Origin: a candidate division WOR-3 bacterium
Lineage (GTDB): Bacteria; Hydrothermota; Tepidihabitantia; Tepidihabitantales; Tepidihabitantaceae
DNA length: 64,000 bases
Direction: 5' to 3'
Assembly: GCA_039801085.1 (NCBI GenBank)
Contig: JBDRTY010000005.1
Location: 1-64,000 of the forward strand
Part shown: positions 8,571 through 17,351 of the stretch, in pieces
Numbering within the stretch: position 1 is the first letter of the stretch
Layout: each line of letters starts with the position of its first letter
Notes under the pieces: model-generated
The model's input: only the letters and a program-made list of their open reading frames with translations
Database searches by the model: none
Told to the model about the DNA's origin: nothing
Translations under genes and position numbers: made by a program

Positions 8571-10113
8571 GTTCGGGTTTGAGGCTCAAAATCCGGTCGA
8601 GCCGGAAGGTGCGCTCCTCCTGGCGCAGGGTGCAGAAGGCGCGCAGTCCCGGATAGGAGCTCCCCCGGAATTGGAAGTTACCCAGCTCCCGGGGGATGAC
8701 CAGCCGGCAGGACCGTTCGCCACCGGGCTTGAGGTAGACGATCCTCAGCGGCTGGCCGGTCCTGATTGCCGAACGGATGATTTCCAGCTTCTCCTCAAGC
8801 GCCGGCTCGGCTGCGGCCGTGCGGGAGCGCAGCCGGGAAAGAAACCGGACAATCCGCCAGTCGGTGAAAATGTCCTCCTCCCGGACCGGCCGGGTCAGGC
8901 TGATGCCGGCAAACGAGGTGCAGCGGGAGAGCGCCACATAGACCTGACCGGGTGCAAATGCACCGGCGCCGAGATCAATCACCACCCGTTCAAAGGTCTT
9001 GCCCTGCGCCTTGTGAATCGTCACCGCCCAGGCGAGCCGGAGCGGATACTGGGTAAAGGTGCCGGTGAGCTCACTCTCAATCTGCTGTCGCGTCTCGTTG
9101 AACCGGAAGCGAAAGATCTCCCAGCGGAACGGGGCAACCCTTGCCCTTCGGCGATCGGTAAACTGGACCTCAATCAGCTCCTGGTCTGTGTCCGGATCAT
9201 CGACAAAGTCAAGCACCCATCCCAGGGTGCCGTTGACCCACCGGCCCGCGCTGTCATTGACCAGCATCATCACCTGCGCACCCCTTTTCAGTGCCAGCAG
9301 TTCATCGGTGGGATAGAAACTGGGATTGAAGTTCCCATCAACCCGGGCGCGGAAATGAAGAAGCTGACCTGGCAACCCCCGAAGACGCTGATTGTTGATT
9401 TTCGCCGCCTGTTCATTCCGGGCGGTAAGGTGAATCACCGGTTCGTCCGGGTGTGAGTCCAGCTGGACCCCGACCCGGCTGTTGAGGTGTGCCAGCGCCT
9501 CCGGGCTGACGGTGTTGTTGCGGATCTGATTGAGGAGGTAGACAAATTCCGGCTCCTGCTGCCGGTAAACCCGGGTGAGCTCAAGAAATTCAAACTCCAG
9601 CTCCTGAAAAACCCGGGAGTCGAAGAAATAGGGGCTGGGATAATGGTTGCGGAAGATCTCCCGCTCGGCACCGGTGACTACCGGCGGCAGCTGATAAAGG
9701 TCACCGATGAATATCATCTGCACCCCCCCGAACGGCACATCCGGCTCGTCCCGGTTCAGGCGCAGAAACCGGTCCACGCAGTCCAGCAGGTCGGCACGCA
9801 CCATTGAGATTTCATCAATGACAATTACATCCAGTTTCTCATAAATCCGGCGGGTGCGGGAATGCAGACGGCTTACCTTGTCCGGGGTGATGTCGGGCTT
9901 GAACCGGAAAAAGGAGTGGATCGTCTCGCCCCGGACATTCAGGGCGGCAACGCCGGTCGGTGCCAGCACCGCCACCTGCTTTTCAGTATGGGTCCGGAAA
10001 TAATCAAGCAGGGTCGACTTGCCGGTGCCTGCCTCACCGGTGATGAAGAGATGGCGCCGGCTTTTCTCCATCAGCTCCAGCGCGCGGGTAAACTCGGGAT
10101 TGAGCTCAATCAT
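8560..10113 (-). CDS. PIF1-like helicase with C-terminal WYL-like domain
   Basis: 517 aa superfamily 1B helicase. Walker A is GEAGTGKSTLL near residue 25, Walker B is VIVIDEISMV, and later motifs include GDLYQLPPV and WAVTIHKAQGKTFERVVID. After about residue 445 there is a WYL-type module (LRIVYLKPGGERSCRLVIP, ending FRLDRILSL). PIF1-WYL fusions are known in Thermotoga, where the WYL part helps bind single-stranded DNA. Likely role: unwinding structured DNA such as G-quadruplexes or forks. It starts 22 nt after the flavin reductase gene, so probably shares its promoter. Confidence 0.85.
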   Translation of the reverse strand: MIELNPEFTRALELMEKSRRHLFITGEAGTGKSTLLDYFRTHTEKQVAVLAPTGVAALNVRGETIHSFFRFKPDITPDKVSRLHSRTRRIYEKLDVIVIDEISMVRADLLDCVDRFLRLNRDEPDVPFGGVQMIFIGDLYQLPPVVTGAEREIFRNHYPSPYFFDSRVFQELEFEFLELTRVYRQQEPEFVYLLNQIRNNTVSPEALAHLNSRVGVQLDSHPDEPVIHLTARNEQAAKINNQRLRGLPGQLLHFRARVDGNFNPSFYPTDELLALKRGAQVMMLVNDSAGRWVNGTLGWVLDFVDDPDTDQELIEVQFTDRRRARVAPFRWEIFRFRFNETRQQIESELTGTFTQYPLRLAWAVTIHKAQGKTFERVVIDLGAGAFAPGQVYVALSRCTSFAGISLTRPVREEDIFTDWRIVRFLSRLRSRTAAAEPALEEKLEIIRSAIRTGQPLRIVYLKPGGERSCRLVIPRELGNFQFRGSSYPGLRAFCTLRQEERTFRLDRILSLKPEPKY

Positions 10114-10135
10114 TCAGGGAAGCGGTCAAATGGGT

Positions 10136-10681
10136 TTATTTTACCTCGCTTACCGGTCCGGGCTTCATGAACCGGTTCCCGCCCAGATGGTAAATCAGCT
10201 CTGCCTCCGGCTTCCAGGTGCCGTTGTCCCACAGCCCCTCCTCCACCTCCGCATAGATCACCTCACCAAAGAACATGATGTGATCGCCGATCTCAATTCT
10301 GTCAATGACACTGCACTCCAGTGCACCGATACACTCTCTGATCTTCGGCGCGCGCAGCAGTTTGACCGCCTGCTCCGGGGTCAGCTTTGCACCCGCAAAC
10401 TTGTCCTCATCTCTGCCCGAGCGGGTGCCGCAGTAAAGCATGGCGTCAAAAAGAGTCCAGTCCGGAATGTTGACGACAAACTCACCCGAGCGTTCAATCA
10501 GTTCGGCGGAGAAGCGGGTTTTTCCGACCGCAATCCCCAGCGCCGGCGGCTGGAACGAAACCGGGCAGTGCCAGGCGATGGTGATGATACTCCGCCGGTC
10601 CTGAAAGGCGGAAGATACCATTACGACATTCCCTGAATTGATCAGCCGGTTTGCCTGAGAAACTGGGATCTCAATTTTCAT
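10136..10681 (-). CDS. Flavin reductase family protein (FMN-binding split barrel)
   Basis: 181 aa. The N-terminal pattern (VVMVSSAFQDRRSIITIAW), the PALGIAVGKTRFSAELI stretch and GEFVVNIP are typical of the flavin-reductase-like split-barrel family, which reduces FMN or binds it as an electron carrier. Partner unknown. A strong promoter (10690-10717) ends 8 nt before the ATG, so the mRNA is probably leaderless. PIF1 follows. Confidence 0.8.
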   Translation of the reverse strand: MKIEIPVSQANRLINSGNVVMVSSAFQDRRSIITIAWHCPVSFQPPALGIAVGKTRFSAELIERSGEFVVNIPDWTLFDAMLYCGTRSGRDEDKFAGAKLTPEQAVKLLRAPKIRECIGALECSVIDRIEIGDHIMFFGEVIYAEVEEGLWDNGTWKPEAELIYHLGGNRFMKPGPVSEVK

Positions 10682-10689
10682 TGATGATA

Positions 10690-10717
10690 GTTATAGGAGA
10701 GCAGGGTTAAATGTCAA
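10690..10717 (-). promoter_or_regulatory. Promoter of flavin reductase-PIF1 unit (leaderless)
   Basis: Minus strand: TTGACA (10717-10712), 16-bp spacer, TATAAC (10695-10690). The start codon begins 8 nt further on, and no ribosome-binding site fits. Confidence 0.7.
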
Positions 10718-10731
10718 AAACAGCGGCGGAC

Positions 10732-11109
10732 TTATCCGGTCTGGCAGCCATGCCGGTGGGAATGGTGGTTGCCGCATCCTTCGTGCCCGCAGCCGGGGGC
10801 ACCCGGCACCAGTGTGCCGGCAGCAAACCGCCTTATCATCTCCTCCACAGTTCCGGAAACCCCGGGATAAACGGCGATGCCGGCAGCGGTCAGCTGGTCA
10901 AGTGCGCCCGGTCCAATCCCGCCGCAGATCACTGCCTCAACCCGGTTCTCGGTGAGTATCCGGGCGAGCGCTCCGTGGCAGTGGCCCGGGTGAGGGATGA
11001 CCGATTTCGGACCGGTTCTGCCGTTTTCAATTTCCACCAGCGTCAGTTTTTCACACCGGCCGAAATGAGGGGCAACGGTATCGCCATCAGTGGCAACTGC
11101 TACCTTCAT
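10732..11109 (-). CDS. NifX/NifB-associated dinitrogenase cofactor-type protein with His-rich tail
   Basis: 125 aa. The body matches the small dinitrogenase iron-molybdenum cofactor family (MKVAVATDGDTVAPHFGRCEKL, and VEAVICGGIGPGAL). The C-terminal about 20 residues are Cys/His-rich (GCGHEGCGNHHSHRHGC), suggesting metal binding. No nitrogenase gene is nearby. Members of this family are often found with Mrp-type Fe-S carriers, as here: it overlaps mrp by 4 bp. Role inferred as Fe-S or other metal cluster handling. Confidence 0.8.
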   Translation of the reverse strand: MKVAVATDGDTVAPHFGRCEKLTLVEIENGRTGPKSVIPHPGHCHGALARILTENRVEAVICGGIGPGALDQLTAAGIAVYPGVSGTVEEMIRRFAAGTLVPGAPGCGHEGCGNHHSHRHGCQTG

Positions 11110-11924
11110 TTTACCTCCTGTTCAATCATCCGGTCAATGACTTTCATCAGGGCAGCGGCAGCTTTTGATTCCGGATGGGCAAGGACCAGGGGCATGCCGG
11201 CATCACTGCCCCGGACGATTGCCGGGTCAAGCGGCACCTGCCCCAGCAGCGGCACGCCCAGCTCCTGTGCCATCCTTGCCCCGCCGCCGGTGCCGAAGAG
11301 TGCAATCTCCTGACCGCAGTGGGGGCAGGTCATTCCGGACATGTTCTCAACCACCCCGAGCAGCTTCAGATTCAGCAGTCGGGCAAAGCTGACCGCCTTG
11401 CGCGAGTCGAGCAGTGCCACATCCTGCGGGGTGGTAACGACGAGTGCGCCGGTCGCGGGAATCAGCTGGGCAACAGAAAGCGGTTCATCACCGGTTCCGG
11501 GCGGAGAATCAATGATGAGCCAGTCCAGTTCGCCCCAGCTGACATCACCGAGAAACTGCATGATCGCCCGCAGCTTCAGCGGTCCGCGCCAGACCACCGG
11601 TGTATCCGGATTGTCCAGGAGCATCGCCATTGACACCACCAGCACCCCGGCGGGGGTGGGCACCGGTGCGATTCTGCCCCCGGACCCGAGCTCGAAACGG
11701 GCATTTTCCACCCCGAGCATCTTGGGCACATTCGGACCGTGAATATCGATATCCAGCAGGCCGACCTTCCGGCCGCGCCTTGCCAGTCCGGCGGCGAGAT
11801 TGACCGCAATTGTGGTCTTGCCTACACCTCCCTTGCCGCTGAATACCAGAAGCCGGTTTTTTACTCCCTGGAGATTGTCACTTATCTTGCGCAACTCCTC
11901 CGGGTCCATCCCTTTAACGCTCAC
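11106..11924 (-). CDS. Mrp/NBP35-family Fe-S cluster carrier ATPase
   Basis: 272 aa from GTG at 11924, chosen because AAAGGAG sits 5 nt upstream; a longer GTG at 11945 is possible. The deviant Walker A loop SGKGGVGKTT, the LDIDIHGPN motif, DWLIIDSPPGTGDE and the C-terminal CPHCG pair (in MSGMTCPHCG) identify the ApbC/Mrp family, which holds and transfers Fe-S clusters. It overlaps the DUF134 gene (11 bp) and the NifX-like gene (4 bp), forming a tight three-gene operon. Confidence 0.9.
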   Translation of the reverse strand: MSVKGMDPEELRKISDNLQGVKNRLLVFSGKGGVGKTTIAVNLAAGLARRGRKVGLLDIDIHGPNVPKMLGVENARFELGSGGRIAPVPTPAGVLVVSMAMLLDNPDTPVVWRGPLKLRAIMQFLGDVSWGELDWLIIDSPPGTGDEPLSVAQLIPATGALVVTTPQDVALLDSRKAVSFARLLNLKLLGVVENMSGMTCPHCGQEIALFGTGGGARMAQELGVPLLGQVPLDPAIVRGSDAGMPLVLAHPESKAAAALMKVIDRMIEQEVK

Positions 11925-12222
11925 CGTCACTCCTTTCTTTTGCACCGGGACATTTGATCACCAGCGCCTTACCGCCAACCAGCGCCGCCGCGACCTTCCG
12001 GCGGGCAGACTCAACGATCCGGCCAAAGGTGGGGCGCGACACCCCCATCATTGCCGCCGCCTGCTCTTGATAATGACCTTCGAGATCAGCCAGCCGCAGC
12101 GCCTCCAGTTCATCGAGCTCCAGCACCACCTGCTCGAGCTGGCAGAGCGGTACGCCCCGGGGTTTGAAAAAGGTGACCTCCGGACTGAACTCAATCCGGC
12201 GACAGCATTTACGCCGTGGCAT
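11914..12222 (-). CDS. DUF134 family DNA-binding-like protein
   Basis: 102 aa. MPRRKCCRRI is the family-typical start, so the ATG at 12222 is chosen over upstream in-frame starts. LDELEALRLADLEGHYQEQAA and MMGVSRPTFGRIVESARRKVA look like a sigma-region-4-like helix-turn-helix. GGAG lies 8 nt upstream. It heads the Mrp operon under a consensus promoter, which makes an autoregulator of Fe-S or metal genes plausible but unproven. Confidence 0.85.
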   Translation of the reverse strand: MPRRKCCRRIEFSPEVTFFKPRGVPLCQLEQVVLELDELEALRLADLEGHYQEQAAAMMGVSRPTFGRIVESARRKVAAALVGGKALVIKCPGAKERSDGER

Positions 12223-12265
12223 CAGACCGCTCCGGGTAGCGCAGGCTGTTTTTGAACATATGCTC

Positions 12266-12293
12266 ATTATAGCCGGTTTTGGGCAGATGTCAA
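12266..12293 (-). promoter_or_regulatory. Consensus promoter of DUF134-mrp operon
   Basis: Minus strand: perfect TTGACA (12293-12288) and perfect TATAAT (12271-12266) with a 16-bp spacer. The leader is about 37 nt and carries a Shine-Dalgarno site. It is back to back with the promoter at 12308. Confidence 0.8.
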
Positions 12294-12307
12294 ATACACA
12301 GTCAGGT

Positions 12308-12336
12308 TTGACCGCAACTGAATCTGCCGGCATAAT
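12308..12336 (+). promoter_or_regulatory. Promoter of beta-helix lipoprotein gene
   Basis: TTGACC (12308-12313), 17-bp spacer, CATAAT (12331-12336). The leader is about 45 nt and ends in AAAGGAGG before the ATG at 12388. Confidence 0.6.
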
Positions 12337-12387
12337 TTTGGCGGTCGGTACCGCCTGCGGAAATGACGGCAGCAAAGGAGGTGCAGA

Positions 12388-13809
12388 ATGAAAAGACGGG
12401 TACTGACGATGCTCATTGCCGGACTGCTCGCCGGCACAGGCTGCAGGAAAGCTGTTTCCGACCTGAGCGGTTATGACTATGTCCTCCGGCAGGAGGCGGA
12501 TGTGATCCATCCACCTTCAGGCACTCCGGATGCCTGGATTACCATCATCGGCGGTGATTATTCCGGAGATTACTATGTGGCGCCTGATGGTGACGACGGC
12601 AATCCGGGCACCGCGGAGCGCCCCTTCCGGACGATTGCCCTTGCGGTCAGCCGGCTCCAGCCCGGTGATACGCTGGTGGTCCGGGCGGGTGCCGGACGCC
12701 TGCGCCCGGTGATTGCCGGTGAAAACAATTTATACTGTGCCTTTGACCTCTCCGGCTGCCAGTATCTCCGGATTGAAAACCTCGAGATCACCAGCACGGG
12801 CGAGCACCGGTTCCGGGAGGGGTTCAGCGGTACTGCCGCACCGGTGGCACACATCCTGCTCCGTAATCTGAAAATTCACCATCTCGATGAGTTCGGCATT
12901 GACATCGGCGATGCGCTTGACCTCCGGATTGTCAACTGCTCAATCACCTACTGCGGTTTCGGCAGTATCGGCGGACCGGCAGGTCAGGCGGGCGGCTGGC
13001 GCGAGATACTGATTGATGGCTGTGACCTGTCCTACAGCGGCCATTACTATCAGGGCGGTGACGGCTCCCGGCGCCCCTATGACCGGCCGGACGGTTTCGG
13101 GATTGAGGCATCGGCCGGACCGATTGAAATCTGCCGCACCACCGCTACTCACAACTGCGGTGACGGGCTGGACTCCAAGGCAGAGCGAACCTGTATCCAC
13201 GAATGCCTGGTGGCAAACAACGCCTGCGACGGCATCAAGCTCTGGGGCGACTCCTCCCGGATTGAAAACTGCCTGATCTACGGCCGGGGAGATGGCAACA
13301 CCACCATTACCCCCTGGTCACCGCTGGTGATCAGCACTGAAAGGCGGGATGCCAGCTTTGAGATCATCAACTGCACAGTTGACGACAGCCTCGGTGGCAA
13401 CTACCTCCTCCATGTCCAGTATGACCAGCCCGATCTCCCTGTCCGTCTGAAAATTGTCAATACTATCTTTTCCAGCCGGGGCACAAATGCGCCCGCGGTG
13501 TGGCTGGCGCCCGCGGTCAGCCCGGACCTGCACCACAATTTGTTTTTCTCGCCGCAGGAGGAGCGGATTCTGATTCAGGGGGAACGGACTTTTACCCGGA
13601 ATGAGGTCAGCCAGCTCGGCACGGGCAACCTTTACGCCGATCCTCAATTTGTGCGGCCGGCCTGGGGCACGGAGGGGAATTACCATCTCTCTGCCGGCAG
13701 TCCGGCGCTTGATGCCGGTGATTCCGCCTCGGCACCGGCGGTTGACCTTGACGGCAGGTCCCGGCCGCAGGGCGCCGGAGTGGATATCGGATGCTATGAG
13801 GGGGAATAG
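12388..13809 (+). CDS. Secreted right-handed beta-helix protein, probable lipoprotein
   Basis: 473 aa. A signal peptide ends near a cysteine (LLAGTGCRKAV); the residues before it are not the classical lipobox, so lipidation is only likely. Repeating short strands with Asn/Gly turns (IENLEIT, LRIVNCSITYCG, IEICRTTATHNCGDG, IENCLIYG) indicate a parallel beta-helix as in polysaccharide lyases. The C-terminus LSAGSPALDAGD...VDLDGR...VDIGCYE is the choice-of-anchor Q signature. Function is probably binding or cleaving a polymer outside the cell; no catalytic residues are identified. Confidence 0.8.
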   Translation: MKRRVLTMLIAGLLAGTGCRKAVSDLSGYDYVLRQEADVIHPPSGTPDAWITIIGGDYSGDYYVAPDGDDGNPGTAERPFRTIALAVSRLQPGDTLVVRAGAGRLRPVIAGENNLYCAFDLSGCQYLRIENLEITSTGEHRFREGFSGTAAPVAHILLRNLKIHHLDEFGIDIGDALDLRIVNCSITYCGFGSIGGPAGQAGGWREILIDGCDLSYSGHYYQGGDGSRRPYDRPDGFGIEASAGPIEICRTTATHNCGDGLDSKAERTCIHECLVANNACDGIKLWGDSSRIENCLIYGRGDGNTTITPWSPLVISTERRDASFEIINCTVDDSLGGNYLLHVQYDQPDLPVRLKIVNTIFSSRGTNAPAVWLAPAVSPDLHHNLFFSPQEERILIQGERTFTRNEVSQLGTGNLYADPQFVRPAWGTEGNYHLSAGSPALDAGDSASAPAVDLDGRSRPQGAGVDIGCYEGE

Positions 13810-13874
13810 CAATTCAAGACACGCTTGCCAGCGGTTCAGTATCTCGGAGTGGGTATGGTGAGTGAGCCTGAACT

Positions 13875-16800
13875 TTAACTGGCGCTTTTTTCTTTTATTC
13901 CAAATAGTCTTTTAACCAGTCTGTCGTTTTCTTTTTCTAACTTTTCAATTTCTTTTTCTTTGCCTTCTAATTTTAACTGATGGCATTTTTTGGAGATTTC
14001 GGAAAGTTTTTGATGAAGCGGGTTTTTTGGATCGAATTTTGGAATACCAACGTGTTCCATTACAGAAGGTGTACCAAAACCCCGACCAGCAGACGAAAAG
14101 GATTTAATAAAATCACGAACCGGATTTGAATTGATAATAGCGCAAAGATAATGGGCTTCGGGTTCGGAGTCGGTGGCAAAAAAACATGTGGTGTACAAAG
14201 GAATTAAATTTTTATAGCCAAAATGAGTCTTAATACTGGAAACCACTGAAGCGATAATATCATTGCCCATATAACCCCAAACTACTTTGTAATTTGAAAT
14301 AGTTTTTTCATCGACACCAAACATCGCATAAAATGCTTTTTGCTGACGCACTCTTTTTGTAGACTTTGCATTGATGTTTAATAGATCGCTTTTAAATTTT
14401 GTAAGATATCCATATGTCCTTGGAAAATTAGTCTTCAAGACTTTTTCTTTTATCGGTTCTCCATTTTTATCATGAGTTAAGAGTATAAAAATTTCATTTT
14501 TTATTCCCCAACGTTTAATATCTGCCCCTCTTAGAGCAGGATAAATTAAATTTTTTTCAATTCTTTCTTCTATCTTGGCTATTTTTAATTTCCCTTTTTC
14601 GGGAATATTAGAAATAACAATATTACCATCTGAAAGCACCTGATTAACATTGACCCAAAATACTCCATAAGGTTTTGTCTCCACACCATATTGGGCTTTA
14701 TAATTATTTTTACCTTGTAGCTTTTCAAAATCTTCTCCTTCGGCAAGATAATGTTGCCAAGCACCAACGCTTGAGCCAATTGGCTTAGCGCTATATTTTT
14801 TCTTTTGCAAAAGCGGCAAAACTTCGTCTAATAATTTATCAGTAGCAATTTTGCCCACGCCTTTTTTCTTTGTCCAAACAATGTAGGATACCGGATATTC
14901 TGTTTTTTCTCCCTTTTTAAGGATTATTGCCGCAGTTTTATTTGCTGCTCCTTCAAATGGTTGAACAGAAACTAAGTCGTGGGCTTTTAATACTTTAAGA
15001 TATTTACCTTCTCCTAATTGAAATTTCCTGAATCCTTCACCAGCTCCCTTTGATTTAAAAACTTCTTGCGTTATTAAAAATCCTAATTTTGCACCATCTT
15101 TTAAGTAATAATCGGACGAGGCATAAACAAAGAGCATGGAAAAATCAGGACGACTAAATCCGTAAGTTTTTTTAAGTGGGAATAATCTATAATCTTGCCA
15201 AAGTTTTAAAGTTGCTTCCCTATACTCTTTAGAGAGAATTTCCCACAATATCCACGGCGGATTGCCGACGACAAAATCAAATTTACCGGCGACCATTGGA
15301 GCAAAAGCGTTTTTCAGAAATCTTGCCCAGATGCCATTTTTGTTTTGTTTTTCCAGTTCTAAAATTTGATTGTAAAAATTTTTAACTACTTGCTGATTGG
15401 TTGGAAATACTAATCCTTCTTTTTCAAATCTTGCCATCGCTTCATCAACCGAGTATTGATTTTTTGCCATTTCTTCAACAAGTGGCGCAGCAGTTGCCAA
15501 TAAAAATCCACTGTCTCGTACCCATTCAGCAGGAATTTGAAATTTACCAACAGAAGTTGAAACTTCTAAAAATTCGCCAAAAAGATTTCCTGTAGTTCGT
15601 GTCGGCGTTAAGACTGAATCACATAAATAAACGGGAATTTCAATATGCCCACCTTTTTCCAATATCTCATTAACCAAATCTCCCATTGCAAAAAGATAAT
15701 TTACTCTTGAGGCAATAACTGCTAAAGGATTTAAATCAAATCCCCAAATGTTCGCAACAATTCTTTTTGCAATTTCTAAATCCGGCATTTTTTCTTTTTC
15801 TCTTCCGTGTTTTATTGCTCGCTGAATAGCCAAAACAAGAAAAGTGCCTGAACCACAAGCCGGGTCCAAAAATCTTTTAAGCGTGTTGCCGTCGTAGCCG
15901 ACTTCATTGAGTAATAATTCCGCCAGCCAATCAGGCGTGTAATACTCGCCTAAACGATGTCGAACTTCTTTCGGAACTAAATATTGATAAAGTTTTTTAA
16001 GAAGGTCGCGGGTTGAAACCGGGTCTAATGTGCTGGTTGCCGGTTCAAATTCAGAAAGAGCGCGGGCAATTTCTCGGATGGCTTCCTTTAATTCCGGCGA
16101 ATCAAAAGCGGAAAGATACCAGCGGAAGAAGTCACCTTCCAAAAAATTGGTGATTCCCTTTCGGGCGTAAATTCCGCCGTTTTCTATGTCTTCAAGTTGC
16201 TGTTCAAGTTCGTCGTCGGATATATGGGCAAGTTGGGAAGCAAGAGACGAGCCAAAAGATGTTTCTCTTAAAGTCAGAAGTTCGGCGGCGATAAGTTTCA
16301 TTAAAAAAGCAAAATAGGTATGGACGGAAAACAAAAGTTCCTGAAAATCAGTTTCTTTGCCTACTTTGTAAAGTTTTGAAAGCGTTTCCGCTTCTTTTTT
16401 CTGATGGCCGCCGGTAAATTGTTCGCCATAAACAATGCCAAACAACCTTTTCCACTCGTTGAAAAATGTGCGGATGTGCGTTTGGTCGCCCCAATATTTA
16501 AGAGCATTGGCAAGGGCGGAAACCATTTTTGGGGCAAGCTCGCTTTGAGGACCAAACTTTTGAGCTAAATTTTCGGCGGTAAGAGGAAACCGGGACAAAG
16601 CCCGCAGGTGGATTAAAAAAGTTCGGGCGCTTTCCGGATTGAAATCATAAGGACCGCGAATAAGGAATTTGGTTTTGTCGAGCTGTTTGCCGTTTTTATC
16701 TTGGTATTGAACAAAGAAAATCTGCTCGCCATCAAAGCCTACCCCAACTAATTGCGTGAGTTTTGTTTCTTTTGCTTCATCGGATAAGTAATTTATCAAC

Positions 16801-17105
16801 TGCTCGTAGGCGTGGTTTATATTTTTTCTTGAAGTAAATGACCTTGGCGGCTCGTATTCAATAATAACTTGTCCATGGACTGCGTCTGATCGACCGCTAT
16901 AAACTGATTTCTCGTATTTAGGAGTTGATTTAATGTTTAATTCGGTTCTTATCGGCTCTAAAAGTTTTTCAAAACCGATTCTTAAATCTTCCTCGGTTCT
17001 GGCTTCATGAAGCAGTTTTTTTGTTCCTAAAACAAGGCTGTCAGCCAACCTGAGAAGCGAATCGTGGTGAAACTCGGTGGCTTGGTTTATCTTACCCTTT
17101 TTCAT
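13875..17105 (-). CDS. Type IIG-like restriction-modification enzyme, Eco57I-type N6-adenine methylase
   Basis: 1076 aa. Methylase motif I is FLDPACGSGTF (about residue 413) and motif IV is VVGNPPWILWE. The last about 350 residues look like a target-recognition region with a terminal coiled coil. Near residues 70-85 the segment SDAVHGQVIIEYEPP has the spacing of a PD-(D/E)XK nuclease site, with E-Y-E in place of E-x-K, so restriction activity is uncertain. The gene is visibly AT-rich and lysine-rich compared with its GC-rich neighbours, a sign of transfer. No separate specificity or nuclease gene is adjacent. Its promoter lies in a duplicated segment. Confidence 0.85.
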   Translation of the reverse strand: MKKGKINQATEFHHDSLLRLADSLVLGTKKLLHEARTEEDLRIGFEKLLEPIRTELNIKSTPKYEKSVYSGRSDAVHGQVIIEYEPPRSFTSRKNINHAYEQLINYLSDEAKETKLTQLVGVGFDGEQIFFVQYQDKNGKQLDKTKFLIRGPYDFNPESARTFLIHLRALSRFPLTAENLAQKFGPQSELAPKMVSALANALKYWGDQTHIRTFFNEWKRLFGIVYGEQFTGGHQKKEAETLSKLYKVGKETDFQELLFSVHTYFAFLMKLIAAELLTLRETSFGSSLASQLAHISDDELEQQLEDIENGGIYARKGITNFLEGDFFRWYLSAFDSPELKEAIREIARALSEFEPATSTLDPVSTRDLLKKLYQYLVPKEVRHRLGEYYTPDWLAELLLNEVGYDGNTLKRFLDPACGSGTFLVLAIQRAIKHGREKEKMPDLEIAKRIVANIWGFDLNPLAVIASRVNYLFAMGDLVNEILEKGGHIEIPVYLCDSVLTPTRTTGNLFGEFLEVSTSVGKFQIPAEWVRDSGFLLATAAPLVEEMAKNQYSVDEAMARFEKEGLVFPTNQQVVKNFYNQILELEKQNKNGIWARFLKNAFAPMVAGKFDFVVGNPPWILWEILSKEYREATLKLWQDYRLFPLKKTYGFSRPDFSMLFVYASSDYYLKDGAKLGFLITQEVFKSKGAGEGFRKFQLGEGKYLKVLKAHDLVSVQPFEGAANKTAAIILKKGEKTEYPVSYIVWTKKKGVGKIATDKLLDEVLPLLQKKKYSAKPIGSSVGAWQHYLAEGEDFEKLQGKNNYKAQYGVETKPYGVFWVNVNQVLSDGNIVISNIPEKGKLKIAKIEERIEKNLIYPALRGADIKRWGIKNEIFILLTHDKNGEPIKEKVLKTNFPRTYGYLTKFKSDLLNINAKSTKRVRQQKAFYAMFGVDEKTISNYKVVWGYMGNDIIASVVSSIKTHFGYKNLIPLYTTCFFATDSEPEAHYLCAIINSNPVRDFIKSFSSAGRGFGTPSVMEHVGIPKFDPKNPLHQKLSEISKKCHQLKLEGKEKEIEKLEKENDRLVKRLFGIKEKSAS

Positions 17106-17174
17106 ATTTACCCCAATTTAAGCATTAGTGATGGTAACACAATTAAGCATCCGCACTCACGGTTTTTAATTATG

Positions 17175-17202
17175 AATTTAATCATCAATGAAATAATGTC
17201 AA
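17175..17202 (-). promoter_or_regulatory. Promoter of R-M gene, inside duplicated segment
   Basis: Minus strand: TTGACA (17202-17197), 16-bp spacer, TAAATT (17180-17175). Its -10 region (13 identical bases) and -35 match those at 19820-19848, showing that the promoter was duplicated together with the 84-bp gene fragment beside it. Confidence 0.6.
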
Positions 17203-17232
17203 ACTCTGTGCCACTTGCCGGGGACTTTTGAG

Positions 17233-17316
17233 ACTATCTCCGATCTCGTGGTGTATTCCGGGTAGCGGGTGTAGACATAGCGGAGGAGGGCGGCAAGGGG
17301 GAGGGCGCCGAAGCGG
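17233..17316 (-). pseudogene. Truncated copy of the 3' end of the gene at 19854-20609; left direct repeat
   Basis: 84 bp identical, apart from one base (C at 17291 versus T at 19940), to 19882-19965, in the same orientation. It encodes only the near-C-terminal part of the downstream protein (RYVYTRYPEYTT). There is no start, and similarity stops abruptly at 17316. The rest of 17106-17351 holds the R-M promoter and nothing else that I recognise. Confidence 0.9.
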
Positions 17317-17351
17317 AGAATATCCCGGTCTCATAAGAGCGAGAGCTTCTT

